Shown here: positions 34,531 to 37,265 of the stretch, piece by piece
How the letters are laid out: each line of letters opens with the position of its first letter
Numbering within the stretch: position 1 is the first letter of the stretch
Source: an uncultured Thermoleophilia bacterium
GTDB taxonomy: Bacteria; Actinomycetota; Thermoleophilia; UBA2241
Assembly: GCA_903862845.1 (NCBI GenBank)
Contig: CAIOZS010000216.1
Span: 1-37,265, forward strand
DNA: 37,265 nucleotides
Direction: 5' to 3'
The notes under the pieces: generated by a model
Databases searched by the model: none
Seen by the model: the letters and a program-made list of their open reading frames with translations, nothing else
Told to the model about the DNA's origin: nothing
Translations under genes and position numbers: made by a program

Positions 34531-35613
34531 TCAGAAGTACTCGCGCACGAAGGTCACGAAGCGCTCGCTCTCTTCGGGGGTGCCCGGCGTGACGCGGAAG
34601 TAGCCTTCTTTGCCGTTGATCGGCTTGATGCTCTTGATGAAGAGCTTCTGCATGTCCGCGCCCGCCTGGACGATCTCGGCGCTGGTCTTGCCGCTCGACG
34701 AGGCGTCGATGAGCATGTAGTTGCCGTGGGGCGGGAACGGCTTGAGGCCCTTTGCCTCGAGCTCCTTTACAAAGGTAGCCATCCACTCGTTGTTGTACTT
34801 GACCTTCTCCTTGACCTCGCCGGTGTCGAGGATCGCCTCGGCCGCTGCCATGGCCATGAGGCTGAGGTTCCACGGCAGGTACATGAGGTTGAAGGCGTCG
34901 ACCAGGGTCGGCGACGCGACGACGTAGCCAAAGCGCACGCCGGCCAAGCCGAAGGCCTTCGAGAAGGTGTGCGAGAGAAAGACGTGCGGGTACTTCTTGA
35001 CGAGGTCGATCTTGGCCTCGACCTGCGGATGATAGTCCAGGTAGGCCTCGTCGATGCAGAGCGGGATGCCGAGCTCGCAGAACTTGATGAGGTCGTCGTC
35101 CTCGATGAAGATGCCCGTCGGGTTGTTCGGGTTGATGATGAGGATGAGCTTGGTCTTGTCGGTGACCGCCGCCAGCATCGCGGGGACGTCGTACTGCAGG
35201 TCCGGCTCGCGCAGGTTGACCTGCACGGTCTTCGCGTTACAGAGGCCGGCGCGCGAGGGGAACATCTCGAAGGTCGGGTTGGAGCAGAGGAATTCATCGC
35301 CCGGCTGCAGGAAGATGCGCATCATCGCGTCGATCGTCTCGGAGGAGCCGTTGGCGAGGGCGATGTTCTCCGCCGCCACGCCGTGGAGCTTGCCCAGCTT
35401 CTCACGCAGCCGGTAGGCGCGATCCGGATAGCGGTTGCCCCTCTTGGCCATGTCGGTGATGGCTTCGACGACCGCGTCCGACGGCGGCACAGGGTTCTCA
35501 TTGAGCATCATGCGGCCCATCTCGGGCTGCGCCCAGGCCTTATCGAGGATGCCGGTGTTGTACTCGGGAGCCGTCCACACGTAGGGGTTGATGAGATCTT
35601 TGATGTCGGCCAT
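34531..35613 (-). CDS. Histidinol-phosphate aminotransferase-like PLP enzyme
   Basis: A 360-residue fold-type I aminotransferase of the HisC group. PLP-site features are NGSSETIDAMMR (phosphate-binding region), NPNNPTG (161-167), CIDEAYLDY (Asp188), the Schiff-base Lys219 in SHTFSKAFGLAGVRFGY, and a C-terminal YFRVTPGTPEE. True HisC uses histidinol phosphate, but many relatives act on other amino acids or phosphorylated amino compounds. Here it is 25 bases downstream of transaldolase and no other his genes are present, so histidine synthesis is not supported by context. The N-terminus (PYVWTAPEYNTGILDKAW) is unusual for HisC. The ATG has SD AAAGGAAA. Confidence 0.85.
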   Translation of the reverse strand: MADIKDLINPYVWTAPEYNTGILDKAWAQPEMGRMMLNENPVPPSDAVVEAITDMAKRGNRYPDRAYRLREKLGKLHGVAAENIALANGSSETIDAMMRIFLQPGDEFLCSNPTFEMFPSRAGLCNAKTVQVNLREPDLQYDVPAMLAAVTDKTKLILIINPNNPTGIFIEDDDLIKFCELGIPLCIDEAYLDYHPQVEAKIDLVKKYPHVFLSHTFSKAFGLAGVRFGYVVASPTLVDAFNLMYLPWNLSLMAMAAAEAILDTGEVKEKVKYNNEWMATFVKELEAKGLKPFPPHGNYMLIDASSSGKTSAEIVQAGADMQKLFIKSIKPINGKEGYFRVTPGTPEESERFVTFVREYF

Positions 35614-35638
35614 GCTCTATTTCCTTTCGTCAGCGCGG

Positions 35639-36838
35639 TCAGACGTCCGCGAGGCAGCTGCCCGCGAACGCGACCATCTCGTTGGTGGCCTTCGAGAAGG
35701 CCTCCGCGGTCTTGACCAGCGCCGGATGCGTGTTGTACTCGGCACGGGTGTAGCCGTCTTCGTCGTAGGCCCGCGAGAAGTACGGGATCTGCATGAGCTT
35801 GTCCATGACTTCCTTGGGCGGATCGACGGCGATGCGATTCTCTTCGAACTTGATATCTTCGGGATGCGGGAAGTTGATGCATTCGTCGATAAGCGACGGC
35901 GGGCAGGTGACGACGATGTCGGCGCCGGCCTTCTCCTCGAGGTGCCAGATCCGCTGCTTGCCGTCCACCGTTGGGCCCAGGCGCAGTGAGCAGGAGAGCA
36001 TCTTGCTCTGGTAGTCGCGCTCCTTGAGGGTGCGGTAGGCCTTCTTGAAGATCGCCAGCTCGGCGAGGCGCACGTCGCCCTCGGTGATCTCGATGCCCTT
36101 CTCTGCGCCTGCCTCGCGCAGACCGCCGAGGTCGCCGTAGCGGGCCTCCATGTGGGTGATCACCGAGCGCCACTTCGAAAGGTCGACGCCGTTCGCTTTG
36201 GCTTTCTCCAGGCCCCTCATCACCGACTTCGCGCAGTCCAGGAGCTGCGAGAGGACGAAGGTCAGGGTGTTGTTCGTGGCGATGCCGCGAGAGGTGAGCT
36301 CCTCGATGACCCCGTAGCCCTCCGCGGTGCCGGGCACCTTGATCATCACGTTGGGGTTGATGGTGTGGATCTCAAGGGCCTGCGCCAGCATCGCGTCCGC
36401 GTCGAAGGCGCTGCGCGGATCGACCTGACCGGACAGGAAGCCCTCCTTGTACCCCGACGCCTCGAACAGCGGCAGGAACATGTCGGAGCCCTGCTTGACG
36501 ACCTGCTTGTAGAGGAGCCAGAAGAGGCCTTCGGTGTCGAGGCCCTCGTTCTCAGCCAAGATCTTCGCGGCGACCTTCTGCCAGCGCGCCGGGTCGTCCT
36601 TGATGGCCGCCAGCGACAGGGGCGGGTTGGTGGTGACGCCGCGGAACAGCTGCCCCATGGGGTCATCCAGGTTGTACATGCGTGTGAACTGGTGCTTGAG
36701 GTTGTCCCGATCGCCGGCGTCCGCCTTGGCGAGCATCTTCTGGCACCAGTTGCCGAAGATCACCGGTGAGGAGTCCCACCAGATCTCCATTCCAGGACTG
36801 ACTGCGACAAGGTCTTCCAAGAGATTGCGTTCTTGCAT
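35639..36838 (-). CDS. Transaldolase family protein
   Basis: A 399-residue transaldolase, longer than the ~320-residue E. coli enzyme. It shows GVTTNPPL (strand 1 motif), GQVDPR, and the Schiff-base Lys167 in NVMIKVPGTAEGYGVIEEL, followed by NNTLTFVLSQL. It transfers a dihydroxyacetone unit between sugar phosphates in the non-oxidative pentose phosphate pathway, or acts in a variant pathway. The C-terminal part (ADIVVTCPPSLIDECINFPHPE) is not typical of short transaldolases. The ATG has SD GGGGGAG. It is the first gene of an operon with the HisC-like gene and perhaps tkt. Confidence 0.88.
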   Translation of the reverse strand: MQERNLLEDLVAVSPGMEIWWDSSPVIFGNWCQKMLAKADAGDRDNLKHQFTRMYNLDDPMGQLFRGVTTNPPLSLAAIKDDPARWQKVAAKILAENEGLDTEGLFWLLYKQVVKQGSDMFLPLFEASGYKEGFLSGQVDPRSAFDADAMLAQALEIHTINPNVMIKVPGTAEGYGVIEELTSRGIATNNTLTFVLSQLLDCAKSVMRGLEKAKANGVDLSKWRSVITHMEARYGDLGGLREAGAEKGIEITEGDVRLAELAIFKKAYRTLKERDYQSKMLSCSLRLGPTVDGKQRIWHLEEKAGADIVVTCPPSLIDECINFPHPEDIKFEENRIAVDPPKEVMDKLMQIPYFSRAYDEDGYTRAEYNTHPALVKTAEAFSKATNEMVAFAGSCLADV

Positions 36839-36944
36839 GTCTCCCCCTAGCTGATTGATTCCGCGAACGAGGCGCTGCGCACAGAGAGCCGAGCCGAGCC
36901 GGTCGCCGAGGCTCGGCGAGCGATCGTCTTCGAGTGAAGCTCAC

Positions 36945-36970
36945 AAACGAGCACTGAAACGAACAGTTTC
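36945..36970. promoter_or_regulatory. Operator-like direct repeats before transaldolase
   Basis: Two direct repeats, AAACGAGCA (36945-36953) and AAACGAACA (36957-36965), are 12 bases apart; the second overlaps an inverted repeat GAAAC-N5-GTTTC (36956-36970). They lie just downstream of the predicted transcription start, a repressing position. The TTCGTTT-type core (minus strand) resembles sites of DeoR-family regulators. Confidence 0.5.
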
Positions 36971-36992
36971 GCTCCTTTGATACCTGCTGCGC

Positions 36993-37021
36993 ATGTTAGT
37001 TCACGTTCTTCTACGTGTCTA
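36993..37021 (-). promoter_or_regulatory. Transaldolase operon promoter
   Basis: On the minus strand, TAGACA (37021-37016), a 17-base spacer and TAACAT (36998-36993). The predicted leader is ~150 bases and contains the operator-like repeats and a hairpin. Confidence 0.5.
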
Positions 37022-37148
37022 GCGCCGCGCCGTAGCTTCGTGCTCAACAGCCTGAGAGCGCCGCGGTCTCGCCGCGCGACAGGCTGCGCCGGTTGACGCG
37101 CGAGCGCCGCACGGCGGCGGTGCGGCATGGGGGTCGGGCAAGCGAAGA

Positions 37149-37175
37149 GGCGCGGCGGGCTTTGCCCGCCGCGCC
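37149..37175. terminator. Intergenic terminator hairpin
   Basis: A perfect 12-bp inverted repeat ('ggcgcggcgggc' and complement) with a TTT loop. It probably ends transcription of a gene beyond the right edge of the window, on whichever strand that gene lies. Confidence 0.6.
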
Positions 37176-37241
37176 CAGGATCTGACCTGCGCAACGGCGC
37201 GCCGGCAAGCGCCGTGCAGGCTTCGCTCCAGAAGGAAGGGC

Positions 37242-37265
37242 CGGGCGGCGCTTTCGCGCCGCCCG
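37242..37265. terminator. Second terminator-like hairpin at window end
   Basis: A 10-bp inverted repeat ('cgggcggcgc' and complement) with a TTTC loop runs to the last base of the window; it may extend further outside. Confidence 0.5.

Larger units (their letters stand above)
36839..37265. other. Intergenic region upstream of transaldolase
   Basis: A 427-base gap to the window end. It holds a leader hairpin ('gccgagcc'/'ggctcggc', 36893-36900 and 36910-36917), operator-like repeats (36945-36970), the transaldolase promoter (36993-37021) and two GC-rich hairpins (37149-37175 and 37242-37265). The stretch 37022-37148 shows nothing I can name. Confidence 0.6.

Overview
The window is about 37 kb of GC-rich bacterial chromosome. 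It starts in the 3' end of a 23S rRNA gene, followed by 5S rRNA and a strong terminator. High GC, G/C-biased third codon positions, GTG/TTG starts with purine-rich Shine-Dalgarno (SD) sites and the actinobacterial look of the 5S gene suggest an actinobacterial lineage (Thermoleophilia- or Coriobacteriia-like). This is inference; no marker gene in the window settles it. I see no IS element, phage gene, tRNA or CRISPR array.

Layout. (1) 1-463: end of an rRNA operon. (2) 536-6469, minus: a complete three-gene NHLM-type peptide export system (HlyD-like adaptor, C39 peptidase/ABC protein, long ABC protein) with overlapping genes and no visible precursor peptide. (3) 6730-12974, plus: three tandem paralogues of the non-pyrrolysine MttB (methylamine methyltransferase) superfamily, then a spermidine-synthase-like protein fused in frame to IscX, then a Lon-N-domain protein. 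(4) 12984-18401, minus: an MDR oxidoreductase, a DUF4349-like membrane protein and a minimal bifunctional PutA. (5) 18513-19776, plus: a GNAT acetyltransferase and a TauE/SafE permease. (6) 19827-23410, minus: an agmatine deiminase operon (carbamoyltransferase, APC antiporter, agmatine deiminase), divergent from a TetR regulator (plus); the two share a promoter/operator region. An HDAC-like, possibly acetylpolyamine, amidohydrolase follows tetR. (7) 25281-32030, minus: two DeoR-led transcription units with nearly identical promoters. One is deoR-B, nucleotidyltransferase, metallophosphoesterase, APC permease; the other is deoR-A, APH-type kinase. (8) 32376-36838, minus: transaldolase, HisC-like aminotransferase and transketolase, preceded by a promoter with direct-repeat operator-like sites.

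How the genes fit together. Much of the window is consistent with use of amino acids, amines and methylated amines as carbon and nitrogen sources: proline through PutA, agmatine through AguA/PtcA, possibly acetylpolyamines, and probably quaternary amines through the MttB-like proteins. The DeoR-regulated phosphotransfer/nucleotidyl-transfer set has no pathway I recognise and is the best candidate for something undescribed. The SpeE-like/IscX fusion and the precursor-less NHLM exporter are the other main oddities.
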